Origin: Chitinophaga agrisoli
Lineage (GTDB): Bacteria > Bacteroidota > Bacteroidia > Chitinophagales > Chitinophagaceae
DNA length: 64,000 nt
Reading direction: 5' to 3'
Assembly: GCF_008386695.1 (NCBI RefSeq)
Contig: NZ_VUOC01000001.1
Span: 1,586,347 to 1,650,346 of the forward strand
Part shown: in pieces, positions 25,668 to 34,216 of the stretch
Layout of the letters: the number at the start of each line of letters is the position of its first letter
Position numbering within the stretch: the stretch's first letter is position 1
The notes under the pieces: generated by a model
What the model was told of the DNA's origin: nothing
Seen by the model: only the letters and a program-made list of their open reading frames with translations
The model's database searches: none
Translations under genes and position numbers: made by a program

Positions 25668-27084
25668 AAAAGATTATACCTATTACGATTTTACCATCAG
25701 CCTTTGCAGCGCCTGCCTGCGCCGGGTAGACGCCAAGATCATCTTTGAGCAGGATAAGGTGTTTATGGTGAAACACTGTCCGGAGCACGGCCGGGAAAAA
25801 GTATTGATCGCAACGGACATTGCCTACTACAAGAACACCCGCAACTATAACAAGCCCTCCGAAGCGCCGCTTAAGACCAATACGCAAACCCACTATGGCT
25901 GTCCCTACGACTGTGGCCTGTGCCAGGATCATGAGCAGCACAGCTGTTTAAGCGTAATAGAGGTAACGGACCGCTGCAACCTTACCTGTCCTACCTGTTA
26001 TGCCATGTCATCCCCGCACTACGGCCGGCACCGAACCCTGGAAGAGATAGAGCGTATGCTGGATATCATCGTGGCCAATGAAGGCCAGCCGGATGTAGTA
26101 CAGATCAGCGGCGGAGAGCCTACCATCCACCCCCAGTTCTTCGAGATCCTGGATATCGCTAAAAAGAAGCCCATCCGGCACCTGATGCTAAACACAAACG
26201 GCATCCGTATTGCAAAAGATAAAGAATTTGCTGCCAGGCTGGCTACCTATATGCCGGACTTTGAGGTATACCTGCAGTTCGATTCCTTTAAACCCGAGGT
26301 GCTGGAACAGATGCGCGGCAAAGACCTTACAGATATACGCCGTCAGGCCCTCAATAACCTGAATGAACTGGACCTGAGCACCACCCTGGTGGTGACCTTG
26401 CAGAAAGGTCTTAATGATGATGAGATCGGGAAGATCATAGACTATGCCCTGCAACAGAAATGTGTACGCGGCGTAACCCTGCAGCCCGTGCAGATAGCCG
26501 GCAGAACAGAGGGCTTTGATCCCGCCACGGACCGTATTACCCTTACAGAAGTAAGACAGCAGATCCTGGCGCAAACCAGCGTATTCAATGAGCATGACCT
26601 GATCCCCGTACCCTGTAACCCGGATGCGCTGATGATGGGATACGCCCTTAAACTGGGTGGCCAGGCCTTTCCGCTCACCCGTTTCGTAGATCCTGCCGTA
26701 CTGCTGAACAACTCAAAGAACACCATCGTATACGAACAGGACGAAGCGCTGCACAAACATGTGCTCAAGATCTTCAGCACCGGTATCTCCACAGATGCCG
26801 CCGTAGGCGATATGCAATCCCTGCTATGCTGCCTGCCGCAGATCCAGGCGCCGGGACTGAACTATAATAACCTGTTCCGCGTTGTCATTATGCGTTTTAT
26901 TGATGCCTATGATTTTGATGTGCGGGCCATTAAAAAGTCCTGCGTGCATATCGTACATAAAGATGGGCGTATCATCCCTTTCGAGACCATGAACCTGTTT
27001 TACCGCGATGAGAAAGAGGAATACCTGCGTACCATAATAGACGATTACTCCCCTAAAATCACTACCCATGAACGAAGTATTTAA
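25660..27084 (+). CDS. Radical SAM enzyme with tetraether-lipid-synthase-like architecture
   Basis: 474 residues, no signal peptide. Cysteine layout: C16, C19, C40 with H43 (a mononuclear metal site?); C81, C85, C88 and C96 (possible auxiliary cluster); C106, C110, C113 (CNLTCPTC, the radical SAM CX3CX2C); then ISGGEPTIHP, the SAM-binding GGE motif. The C-terminal part has SCVHIVHKDGRIIPF. This order resembles the archaeal tetraether synthase group (COG1964-like, MJ0619), which joins lipid tails by C-C bonds; that comparison is from memory. Encoded between a degenerate Lgt and a small membrane protein, overlapping both, it is likely to act on membrane lipids. Confidence 0.9.
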   Translation: MPEKDYTYYDFTISLCSACLRRVDAKIIFEQDKVFMVKHCPEHGREKVLIATDIAYYKNTRNYNKPSEAPLKTNTQTHYGCPYDCGLCQDHEQHSCLSVIEVTDRCNLTCPTCYAMSSPHYGRHRTLEEIERMLDIIVANEGQPDVVQISGGEPTIHPQFFEILDIAKKKPIRHLMLNTNGIRIAKDKEFAARLATYMPDFEVYLQFDSFKPEVLEQMRGKDLTDIRRQALNNLNELDLSTTLVVTLQKGLNDDEIGKIIDYALQQKCVRGVTLQPVQIAGRTEGFDPATDRITLTEVRQQILAQTSVFNEHDLIPVPCNPDALMMGYALKLGGQAFPLTRFVDPAVLLNNSKNTIVYEQDEALHKHVLKIFSTGISTDAAVGDMQSLLCCLPQIQAPGLNYNNLFRVVIMRFIDAYDFDVRAIKKSCVHIVHKDGRIIPFETMNLFYRDEKEEYLRTIIDDYSPKITTHERSI

Positions 27085-27337
27085 AAAAGTGTTGCTGTTA
27101 GCCGGTATTCCTTTGGTAATTGCCTTGTTATGTATGTTTGGTGGGGATAGCGCCCTTATAAGCCTGTTCATCATCATAGTGGTGCCGGGGGCTTATGGGT
27201 TCATCGCCCTGGTAACTTTTATCCTGGGCCACCGCACCTGGGCAAAGGCGTTTCTACTCTCCATGGGAATTATACTGCTGATAGGGTTCTCCGTATGTTC
27301 GCTGATGATGTCCAATATGAATTTTAATGGACACTAA
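27068..27337 (+). CDS. Small three-helix membrane protein
   Basis: 89 residues with three predicted hydrophobic segments (about 7-22, 27-50 and 56-78), few charges and a short polar tail. No recognised family. Its start overlaps the end of the radical SAM gene by 17 nt, so it is translationally coupled and a likely subunit or assembly factor of the same lipid module. A bidirectional terminator follows. Confidence 0.8.
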   Translation: MNEVFKKVLLLAGIPLVIALLCMFGGDSALISLFIIIVVPGAYGFIALVTFILGHRTWAKAFLLSMGIILLIGFSVCSLMMSNMNFNGH

Positions 27338-27347
27338 ATAGCAATAA

Positions 27348-27388
27348 AAAGGCCGGCCGGAGCATATTATCACTTCCGGCCGGCCTTT
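27348..27388. terminator. Bidirectional terminator between the lipid module and leuS
   Basis: AAAGGCCGGCCGGA (27348-27361) and TCCGGCCGGCCTTT (27375-27388) are exact reverse complements with A- and T-rich flanks, serving both convergent units. Confidence 0.9.
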
Positions 27389-27405
27389 ATCAGGTATCGC
27401 AATAT

Positions 27406-30171
27406 TTATACTACCACATTGATCATCCTGCCCTTCACGATCACCACTTTCTTCAGCGGTTTACCCTCCATCCACTTCTGCACCAGTTCATTCGCCAGCA
27501 CTTCCTGTTCTATCGCGGCAGTGTCCGCATCCAGCGCAAAGCCCATTTCCGTGCGGGTTTTACCATTAATGGCTACCGGGTAGTTAAAGGCATTTTCCTT
27601 CACATACTGCTCTTCAAATACAGGATAGGCCGCATCCAGTATGCTGGTGCTATTACCCAGCAGCTGCCACAGTTCCGCGCATACGTGCGGGGCATACGGC
27701 GTAAGCAATACCAGTAACGGCTCCAGTATAGCGCGTTTATTACACTTCAGGGAATTCAGTTCATTCAGGCAGATCATGAACTGGCTCACCGCCGTGTTAT
27801 AGGAAAAGTTGTTCGTATCGTGATCTATCTTCTGAATGGTCTTGTGCAACACTTTCAGCTCTTCCGGCGTGGGGGACGCATCCTTTACGATCAGCCCTTT
27901 CTGCTCATCTACATACAGGCGCCACAGTTTCTTCAGGAAACGGTGCACCCCTTCAATACCTTTGGTTTCCCAGGGTTTAGACTGCTCAACAGGGCCCAGG
28001 AACATTTCATACATACGGAAGGTATCTGCGCCGTATTTCTCTACCACATCATTCGGGTTCACTGTGTTGAACAAGCGCTTGCTCATCTTTTCCAACTGGG
28101 AGCCGCAAATATATTTGCCCTCTTCCAGCACAAACTCCGCATCAGCGTAATCTGGTTTCCACTGGCGGAAAGCTGCAGTATCCAGTTCTACGCCATCCAC
28201 AAGGTTCACATCCACATGCAGCGGATCAGTTTCGTACTGGTCCTTAAGGCCATGGGATACAAATGTATTGGTGCCCCGTACACGGTATACCAGGCGGGAG
28301 CTGCCGCCTATCATACCCTGGTTCAGGATCTTTTTATAAGGCTCGTCAAATCCAATATACCCCAGGTCGCACAATGCTTTGGTCCACATACGGGAATAAA
28401 GCAGGTGGCCTACGGCATGCTCGGTACCGCCTACATATACATCCACCTGGTTCCAGTAGTCCAGTACTTTACGGTCTGCAAAGCTGGTGGTGTTATGAGG
28501 GTCCATATACCGGAGAAAATACCAGCTGCTGCCGGCATAACCGGGCATGGTATTCGTTTCCCGCTGTACGCCGGGGGCTATGTTCACCCAGCTGGTCACA
28601 TTGGCCAGGGGGCCTTCGCCCTCTTCGCCGGGTTTGTAGTTCTCCACATGCGGCAGTTCTACCGGCAGTTCCTTTTCATCCACGGCATAGGCTATCCCAT
28701 TCTTGAATACAATAGGGAAGGGCTCGCCCCAGTAGCGCTGACGGCTAAAGCCGGCGTCCCGCATCTTGTAATTGATCTGGCGCCTGCCAATGCCCATTTC
28801 TTCTACCTTGGCAGCCACTACATCCATGGCGCTTTTCATATCCGTGCCGTTCAGGAAATCGCTGTTCTGCAGAACGGCGTCCTTGGTGGCATTGGCTTCC
28901 TGCCCGTTAAAGGCGTCGCCTATAATGTTGGTGATATGGATGTCAAAGTGTTTGGCAAACAGGAAATCGCGCTGGTCGCCACAGGGTACCGCCATAATGG
29001 CGCCTGTGCCGTAACCGGCCAGTACGTATTCGGAGATCCAAACCGGAATGGGCTGGCCGTTAAAAGGATTCAGGGCATAGGCGCCGGTAAAGCAGCCCGT
29101 GATCTGTTTCACCTCTGCCAGGCGCTCCCGTTCAGAACGGCTCTGCACATAATCCAGATATTTGTCCACTTCCGCCTGTTGCGCCGGGGTGGTTATTTTG
29201 GCTACCAGCTCATGTTCAGGGGCCAGCACCATAAAGTCCACGCCAAAGATGGTATCCGGGCGGGTGGTGTATACTGTTATATGCTGATCAGTATCCTGTA
29301 CGTTAAAACGGATCTCCGCGCCCTGGCTTTTGCCTATCCAGTTACGCTGCATCTCCTTCAGGGCTTCGCTGTAATCTACCTGCTCCAGCCCTTCCAGCAA
29401 ACGGTTGGCATATTCCGTAATACGCAGGAACCATTGGCGCATCTTCTTTTTGATCACCGGGTAGCCGCCGCGCTCGCTCACGCCGTTCACTACCTCGTCA
29501 TTGGCCAATACCGTACCCAGTGCCGGGCACCAGTTCACCTCCGCAAAGGCCAGGTAGGCCAGGCGGTAATGCATCAGTATCTCCCGCTGGCGGGGCTCGT
29601 CAAAACCCTTCCATTCCGCCGCGCTGAACCGCAGGTGGCGGTCGCCAGGGCATTCATGGCTGGTATTGCCTTCCTGCTCAAACAGGGCCGTTAAGGCTGT
29701 AATGGGCGTCGCTTTACGGGTCTGGCGGTTAAACCAGCTGTCAAAAAGCTGCAGGAAGATCCATTGGGTCCATTTATAATAGCCCGGGTCAGATGTACGG
29801 AACTCCCGCTCCCAGTCAAAACAAAAACCAATATGGTCCAGCTGCTCCCGGAAAGCCTTGATATTCTGGTCCGTAGTAACAGCCGGGTGCTGCCCGGTCT
29901 CCAGGGCATATTGCTCAGCCGGCAGGCCAAAAGCGTCGTACCCCATGGGGTGCAGCACATTAAAGCCCTTTAGCCTTTTGTAACGCGCATAAATGTCTGA
30001 TGCAATGTAACCCAGCGGGTGGCCTACATGCAGGCCGGCGCCGGAGGGGTAGGGGAACATGTCCAGTACATAACATTTGGGCCTGGAGCTGTCATTACTC
30101 ACCTGGTAAGCTTTGGTCTGCTTCCAGTGCTCCTGCCATTTTTTTTCTATATCCCTGTAGTTGTATTCCAT
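27406..30171 (-). CDS. leuS: Leucyl-tRNA synthetase
   Basis: Charges tRNA-Leu. 921 residues from the ATG at 30171 (MEYNYRDIEKKWQEHW, the usual N-terminus); a frame 16 codons longer reads into the leader. HIGH motif PSGAGLHVGHPLGY; KMSKS reads KMSKR (EKMSKRLFNTVNP). An editing domain is present (TTRPDTIFGVDF; YGTGAIMAVP). An inserted segment between the HIGH region and the zinc/editing region (about residues 155-215) is longer than in E. coli and common in Bacteroidota. A minus-strand TAATTTTG box lies at 30198-30205. Confidence 0.97.
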   Translation of the reverse strand: MEYNYRDIEKKWQEHWKQTKAYQVSNDSSRPKCYVLDMFPYPSGAGLHVGHPLGYIASDIYARYKRLKGFNVLHPMGYDAFGLPAEQYALETGQHPAVTTDQNIKAFREQLDHIGFCFDWEREFRTSDPGYYKWTQWIFLQLFDSWFNRQTRKATPITALTALFEQEGNTSHECPGDRHLRFSAAEWKGFDEPRQREILMHYRLAYLAFAEVNWCPALGTVLANDEVVNGVSERGGYPVIKKKMRQWFLRITEYANRLLEGLEQVDYSEALKEMQRNWIGKSQGAEIRFNVQDTDQHITVYTTRPDTIFGVDFMVLAPEHELVAKITTPAQQAEVDKYLDYVQSRSERERLAEVKQITGCFTGAYALNPFNGQPIPVWISEYVLAGYGTGAIMAVPCGDQRDFLFAKHFDIHITNIIGDAFNGQEANATKDAVLQNSDFLNGTDMKSAMDVVAAKVEEMGIGRRQINYKMRDAGFSRQRYWGEPFPIVFKNGIAYAVDEKELPVELPHVENYKPGEEGEGPLANVTSWVNIAPGVQRETNTMPGYAGSSWYFLRYMDPHNTTSFADRKVLDYWNQVDVYVGGTEHAVGHLLYSRMWTKALCDLGYIGFDEPYKKILNQGMIGGSSRLVYRVRGTNTFVSHGLKDQYETDPLHVDVNLVDGVELDTAAFRQWKPDYADAEFVLEEGKYICGSQLEKMSKRLFNTVNPNDVVEKYGADTFRMYEMFLGPVEQSKPWETKGIEGVHRFLKKLWRLYVDEQKGLIVKDASPTPEELKVLHKTIQKIDHDTNNFSYNTAVSQFMICLNELNSLKCNKRAILEPLLVLLTPYAPHVCAELWQLLGNSTSILDAAYPVFEEQYVKENAFNYPVAINGKTRTEMGFALDADTAAIEQEVLANELVQKWMEGKPLKKVVIVKGRMINVVV

Positions 30172-30253
30172 TTTGTTAAAAAATCCATTAGGATTGGCAA
30201 AATTAAACATAACTGCCAATTTTTATTATTTTCGCCGATAAACTCTAGGTTTA

Positions 30254-31126
30254 ATGGCGCAACCGGGAAAATCATCAGCAAAAAGATCCAAACCATCCTA
30301 CTTTTACTCTATCATCGGCGTAGCCCTGGTATTGTTCCTGTTGGGCACCCTGGGTCTGATCGTTATCCACGCCAACCGCTTAAGCGCTTATTTTAAGGAA
30401 AGTATCGAACTGCAGGTGATCCTGCGCGATAACGTGCGGGAAGATCAGGCCCTTATCCTGCGCGACTCCATTGCCCGCAAACCTTATGTGAAATCCATTG
30501 AATACGTGTCTAAAGACATGGCCGCCAGCCGCTTCAAAAAAGAGTTTGGCGAGGATTTCATTAACCTGCTGCAATACAACCCGCTGTACGCCAGCATCAA
30601 TATTAAGGCAAATGCCCGCTATGTGAATGCAGACAGCCTGCGGGTAATAGAACATAACCTTACCCAGCAAAGCATTGTCAGGGAGATCTCCTATCAGCGC
30701 CTGCTGGTGAACAAGCTCAATGAGAACGTGCGCAAGATCGGCATCGTAATGCTGGCTATCAGCGCCCTGCTGGCCCTGGTAGTGATCGTACTTATAGATA
30801 ATACCATCCGCCTGGCTATGTTCAGCAACCGCTTCCTGATAAAGACCATGCAAATGGTGGGCGCTACCCGCTGGTTCATTGCCAAGCCTTTTGATACGCG
30901 CAGTATTATCAACGGTGCGCTGAGCGCCGTAATAGCTATTGCCGGCTTAATGGGGCTCATCTACTTCGCAGACCAATGGCTGCCGGAGCTGAGCGGCCTG
31001 CGGGATTATTTCATGATCACCGTGTTGTTCCTGGGGATGATCATCATCGGTATCTGCATATCCCTGGTAAGCACGCACCGCTCCGTGATGAAGTATCTCC
31101 GCCTTAAGCTAGACGATCTCTATTAA
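30254..31126 (+). CDS. ftsX: Cell division protein FtsX
   Basis: 290 residues, four membrane helices (about residues 20-40, 170-195, 218-240, 255-280) with a periplasmic loop between the first two (residues 45-160), typical of FtsX. With FtsE it forms an ABC-like complex that activates septal peptidoglycan hydrolases. ftsE is not adjacent, as is common in Bacteroidota. The next genes are a DUF3098 protein (38 nt later) and uppP, an arrangement seen across the phylum. Confidence 0.93.
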   Translation: MAQPGKSSAKRSKPSYFYSIIGVALVLFLLGTLGLIVIHANRLSAYFKESIELQVILRDNVREDQALILRDSIARKPYVKSIEYVSKDMAASRFKKEFGEDFINLLQYNPLYASINIKANARYVNADSLRVIEHNLTQQSIVREISYQRLLVNKLNENVRKIGIVMLAISALLALVVIVLIDNTIRLAMFSNRFLIKTMQMVGATRWFIAKPFDTRSIINGALSAVIAIAGLMGLIYFADQWLPELSGLRDYFMITVLFLGMIIIGICISLVSTHRSVMKYLRLKLDDLY

Positions 31127-31164
31127 GCTTTGTATAACCATTACTAAACGTAACTTCAATCCAT

Positions 31165-31431
31165 ATGATCAAAGAGACCAAACCGGCAGAAAAGGCCGCC
31201 ATCGCAGAAAGCCGCCCGGTATTTGCCAAGGATAATTATAAGATCATGGTCGCCGGCCTGGTTGTGATAGTGATAGGCTTTTTACTGATGATGGGCGGCG
31301 CCAGCAACGATCCCAACACCTTCAAACCCGAAGAAGTATACAGCTTCCGCCGTATCACCCTGGCGCCTGTTGTAATTGTATTGGGCCTGCTCATTGAAGT
31401 AGTGGCCATCATGCGGAAACCCAAAGCCTGA
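31165..31431 (+). CDS. DUF3098 membrane protein
   Basis: 88 residues with two membrane helices (about 28-46 and 66-84) separated by NDPNTFKPEEVYSFRRITLAP, the recognisable DUF3098 core. Function unknown. The position between ftsX and uppP suggests a role near division or wall synthesis. Confidence 0.9.
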   Translation: MIKETKPAEKAAIAESRPVFAKDNYKIMVAGLVVIVIGFLLMMGGASNDPNTFKPEEVYSFRRITLAPVVIVLGLLIEVVAIMRKPKA

Positions 31432-31460
31432 CTTGTAGACTTTAAGACCAGCCATCACTA

Positions 31461-32261
31461 ATGACCACTCTTGACGCTATCATCATAGCTATCGTAGAAG
31501 GATTGACAGAATTTTTGCCGGTCTCATCCACCGGGCACATGATCATCACCAGCGCACTGCTGGGTATCAATAAGGACGAGTTCACCAAACTGTTCGAAGT
31601 GTGCATCCAGCTGGGCGCCATATTGGCCGTAGTAGTGCTGTACTGGAAGAAATTCCTGGTATTTGACCGCAACCGGCTCAACTTTTATATAAAACTGGCC
31701 CTGGCCGTATTACCCGCCCTTATCTTAGGCTACCTGCTGGGCGATAAGATCGACATGCTGCTGGAAAGCCCCCTCGTAGTAGGCATTACCCTGCTCCTGG
31801 GTGGTATTGTACTGCTGTTTGTAGATAACTGGTTTCAGCACCCGGAGATCGATACAGATGAGAAGATAAACGTATTCAAAGCCCTGCGTATCGGTTTCTG
31901 GCAATGTATTGCCATGGTGCCGGGCGTAAGCCGCAGCGCAGCCTCCATTATAGGCGGTATGCAGCAAAAGCTTACCCGCAACGTAGCGGCAGAGTTCTCC
32001 TTCTTCCTGGCAGTGCCTACCATGGCGGCTGCTACCGGGTATAAGCTGCTGAAAGGCCATGAGCTGCTCACCGCCAACCCCGGTAACCTTACGTTGTTGC
32101 TCATAGGTAACGTAGTGGCGTTTGTGGTAGCCATGCTGGCCATCAGGTTCTTTATAGATTCCCTCAAGAAGTATGGCTTCAGAATGTGGGGTTACTATCG
32201 TATCATAGTAGGTGCGGCTATCCTGGTGGCTATTGCCCTGGGGTATAAGCTGTCCGTATAA
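31461..32261 (+). CDS. uppP: Undecaprenyl-diphosphatase (BacA/UppP)
   Basis: 266 residues, polytopic. Two signature segments are visible: [17 protein letters not shown] near the N-terminus and [13 protein letters not shown] in the middle, forming the active site that dephosphorylates undecaprenyl pyrophosphate and recycles the lipid carrier for cell-wall and O-antigen synthesis. It begins 29 nt after the DUF3098 gene and closes the ftsX operon. Confidence 0.97.
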   Translation: MTTLDAIIIAIVEGLTEFLPVSSTGHMIITSALLGINKDEFTKLFEVCIQLGAILAVVVLYWKKFLVFDRNRLNFYIKLALAVLPALILGYLLGDKIDMLLESPLVVGITLLLGGIVLLFVDNWFQHPEIDTDEKINVFKALRIGFWQCIAMVPGVSRSAASIIGGMQQKLTRNVAAEFSFFLAVPTMAAATGYKLLKGHELLTANPGNLTLLLIGNVVAFVVAMLAIRFFIDSLKKYGFRMWGYYRIIVGAAILVAIALGYKLSV

Positions 32262-32276
32262 GTATAAATAATAAAC

Positions 32277-32330
32277 ATGCCGGTATGTAACTGCAGTAGG
32301 TGGTAGGCTTGCTCATTTACTTACCGGCAT
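32277..32330. terminator. Terminator between uppP and ald
   Basis: ATGCCGGTA (32277-32285) pairs with TACCGGCAT (32322-32330) across a 36-nt loop, followed by TTTTG on the plus strand. Confidence 0.6.
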
Positions 32331-32354
32331 TTTGCTTTGTATAACTGCACATCA

Positions 32355-33572
32355 TCACCCCTTTACCGCCAGCAGCAGCTCCAGGTCCGTATACTTAAGC
32401 TTGAATTTCTCACTCAGGTGGTAATTGGTCAGCGCGCCTTTATAAAGGTAAATACCATTACGCACGCCGCGTTTTATCCATACCAGGTTTTCAAACCCGC
32501 CATCATCCGCGGCCTCCAGCAGTAAAGGCATCAGCACATTACTGATGGCCTCAGAGGCGGTACGGGCAAAGCCAGAGGGTATATTAGGCACACAATAGTG
32601 CAGTACATCATATTTTTTGAACACCGGGTTCTCATGGCTGGTGATCTCTGAGGTCTCAAAACAACCGCCACGGTCTATACTTACGTCTACGATCACAGAT
32701 CCGGCTTTCATATTGCTCACCATGGACTCTGACACCACTATCGGGGTCCGGCCGCTTTGAGAAGATAGGGCCCCTACCGCTACATCCGCATTGCGCAGCT
32801 GTTCTGCCAGTACCTTGGGCTGTATAACAGAGGTGAATACCCGCACGCCAATATTGTTCTGCAGGCGTTTCAGCTTATAGATATTGTTATCGAATACCTT
32901 TACAGAAGCGCCCAGGGCCAGGGCAGTACGGGCGGCAAATTCGCCCACGATACCCGCGCCAATGATCACCACCTTGGTAGGCGGTATACCGGTTACGCCC
33001 CCCAGCAGGATGCCTTTGCCTTTATTACCATTGCTCAGGTATTGACCGGCGATCAGCATCACAGCGCCACCGGCAATCTCGCTCATGGCCCTTACAATTG
33101 GATAAGTGCCGGCGTCATCTTTCAGGTTCTCAAAAGAAAGCAGCGTAATGCGTTTATCCATCATTTTTTCCACCTGCTGGGCCTTCAGGGCGGCCAGGTG
33201 GATAGGGGAGATAACGATCTGGTGGGGATGTAACAGCTCTATCTCTTCATCATTAAGCGGGGCAGATTTTACAATGATCTCCGCCTTATAGACTTCCTTT
33301 TTGTCGTAGACGATCTCCGCCCCGGCTTCAGAATAATCCGTATCATAATAATGCGACCCGTCGCCGGCTTTATGCTCCACCACTATATGGTGCCCATTGG
33401 TCGCCAGGATGCTCACAGCATCGGGCGTTAAGGCAATCCGGTTTTCCTGGAAAGAGGTTTCTTTAGGGATACCAATGTATAAACGGGAATTTTTCTGGGG
33501 AATATCCAGCGTTTCTTCCATCGGTGAATAAGTAAAGCCAGCACTCACAACAGGTTTTTGCCTTTGCTCCAT
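32355..33572 (-). CDS. ald: Alanine dehydrogenase
   Basis: 405 residues of the alanine dehydrogenase/PNT family. The N-terminal domain starts IGIPKETSFQENRIALTPD; the NAD-binding glycine motif is VVIIGAGIVGEFAART and SVIVDVSIDRGGCFETS is present. NAD-dependent deamination of L-alanine to pyruvate is the usual reaction. The minus-strand box TATCTTTG at 33611-33618 is a likely promoter. It is followed from tsaE by a 108-nt gap; ald near tsaE is common in Bacteroidota. Confidence 0.93.
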   Translation of the reverse strand: MEQRQKPVVSAGFTYSPMEETLDIPQKNSRLYIGIPKETSFQENRIALTPDAVSILATNGHHIVVEHKAGDGSHYYDTDYSEAGAEIVYDKKEVYKAEIIVKSAPLNDEEIELLHPHQIVISPIHLAALKAQQVEKMMDKRITLLSFENLKDDAGTYPIVRAMSEIAGGAVMLIAGQYLSNGNKGKGILLGGVTGIPPTKVVIIGAGIVGEFAARTALALGASVKVFDNNIYKLKRLQNNIGVRVFTSVIQPKVLAEQLRNADVAVGALSSQSGRTPIVVSESMVSNMKAGSVIVDVSIDRGGCFETSEITSHENPVFKKYDVLHYCVPNIPSGFARTASEAISNVLMPLLLEAADDGGFENLVWIKRGVRNGIYLYKGALTNYHLSEKFKLKYTDLELLLAVKG

Positions 33573-33610
33573 ATTCGTGTCAAGATTGATCTATAAAATT
33601 ACGTCTTATC

Positions 33611-33618
33611 CAAAGATA
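33611..33618 (-). promoter_or_regulatory. -7 box for ald
   Basis: Plus-strand CAAAGATA, TATCTTTG on the gene strand, 38 nt upstream of the start. Confidence 0.45.
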
Positions 33619-33680
33619 AGCTATTTAAAGATTGTGTTAGGTTTACGGTCACTGCCCATTCTATATATGTTGTCACATAT

Positions 33681-34106
33681 TTAGCGGATACTCAACCTTC
33701 TGCGCTGGTCCGGCAGTACCTCCAGTTGCAGGTTTACGGTCTCCGGCGGCAGCAGTCGGGTAATAATACCAGGCCACTCTACAAAACATATCGCATCCGG
33801 CTGGTACAGGGTATCCTCTATGCCGGCGGTTATCGCTTCTTCCTCATCCCGCAGGCGGTACAGGTCCAGATGATAGATAATGTGCGGCTGCGCTTGCCCG
33901 TTATGATACAGGTATTGGTTGATAATGGCGAAAGTAGGGCTGGCCGTAGCGTCTTCCACGCCTTTAGCGGCGCATAGGGCTTTTATGAACGTGGTTTTGC
34001 CGGCCCCCATCTGCCCGTCCAGCGTAAACACCCGTTGCCCGGCAAAATATTCCCAGAAAGCCTGCGCGGTGGCCGGCAACTGGTCAGCGGTAAAGATCCA
34101 ATCCAT
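33681..34106 (-). CDS. tsaE: tRNA threonylcarbamoyladenosine biosynthesis ATPase TsaE
   Basis: 141 residues from the ATG at 34106. P-loop GQMGAGKTTFIKALC, then SPTFAIINQY, DLYRL and FVEWPG, the standard TsaE series. It powers the TsaBD complex that makes t6A37 in ANN-decoding tRNAs. A TATTTTTG box on the minus strand (34111-34118) ends 4 nt before the ATG, so the transcript is predicted to be nearly leaderless. Confidence 0.95.
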   Translation of the reverse strand: MDWIFTADQLPATAQAFWEYFAGQRVFTLDGQMGAGKTTFIKALCAAKGVEDATASPTFAIINQYLYHNGQAQPHIIYHLDLYRLRDEEEAITAGIEDTLYQPDAICFVEWPGIITRLLPPETVNLQLEVLPDQRRRLSIR

Positions 34107-34216
34107 CACCCAAAAATAATCATTTCGCCTCCCCGTTGCATTAATATTTTACTACCATTACACCACAGTTTCTAAATTTGCCGGGAGCGGCATCGCCTCA
34201 ATATTAATTCAAGAAT

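Noticed and set aside
27820-29694. A 624-codon open frame antisense to leuS
   Set aside because: It lies wholly inside leuS, has no family motif and a composition expected from the reverse strand of a G/C-rich third-position gene; a shadow frame.
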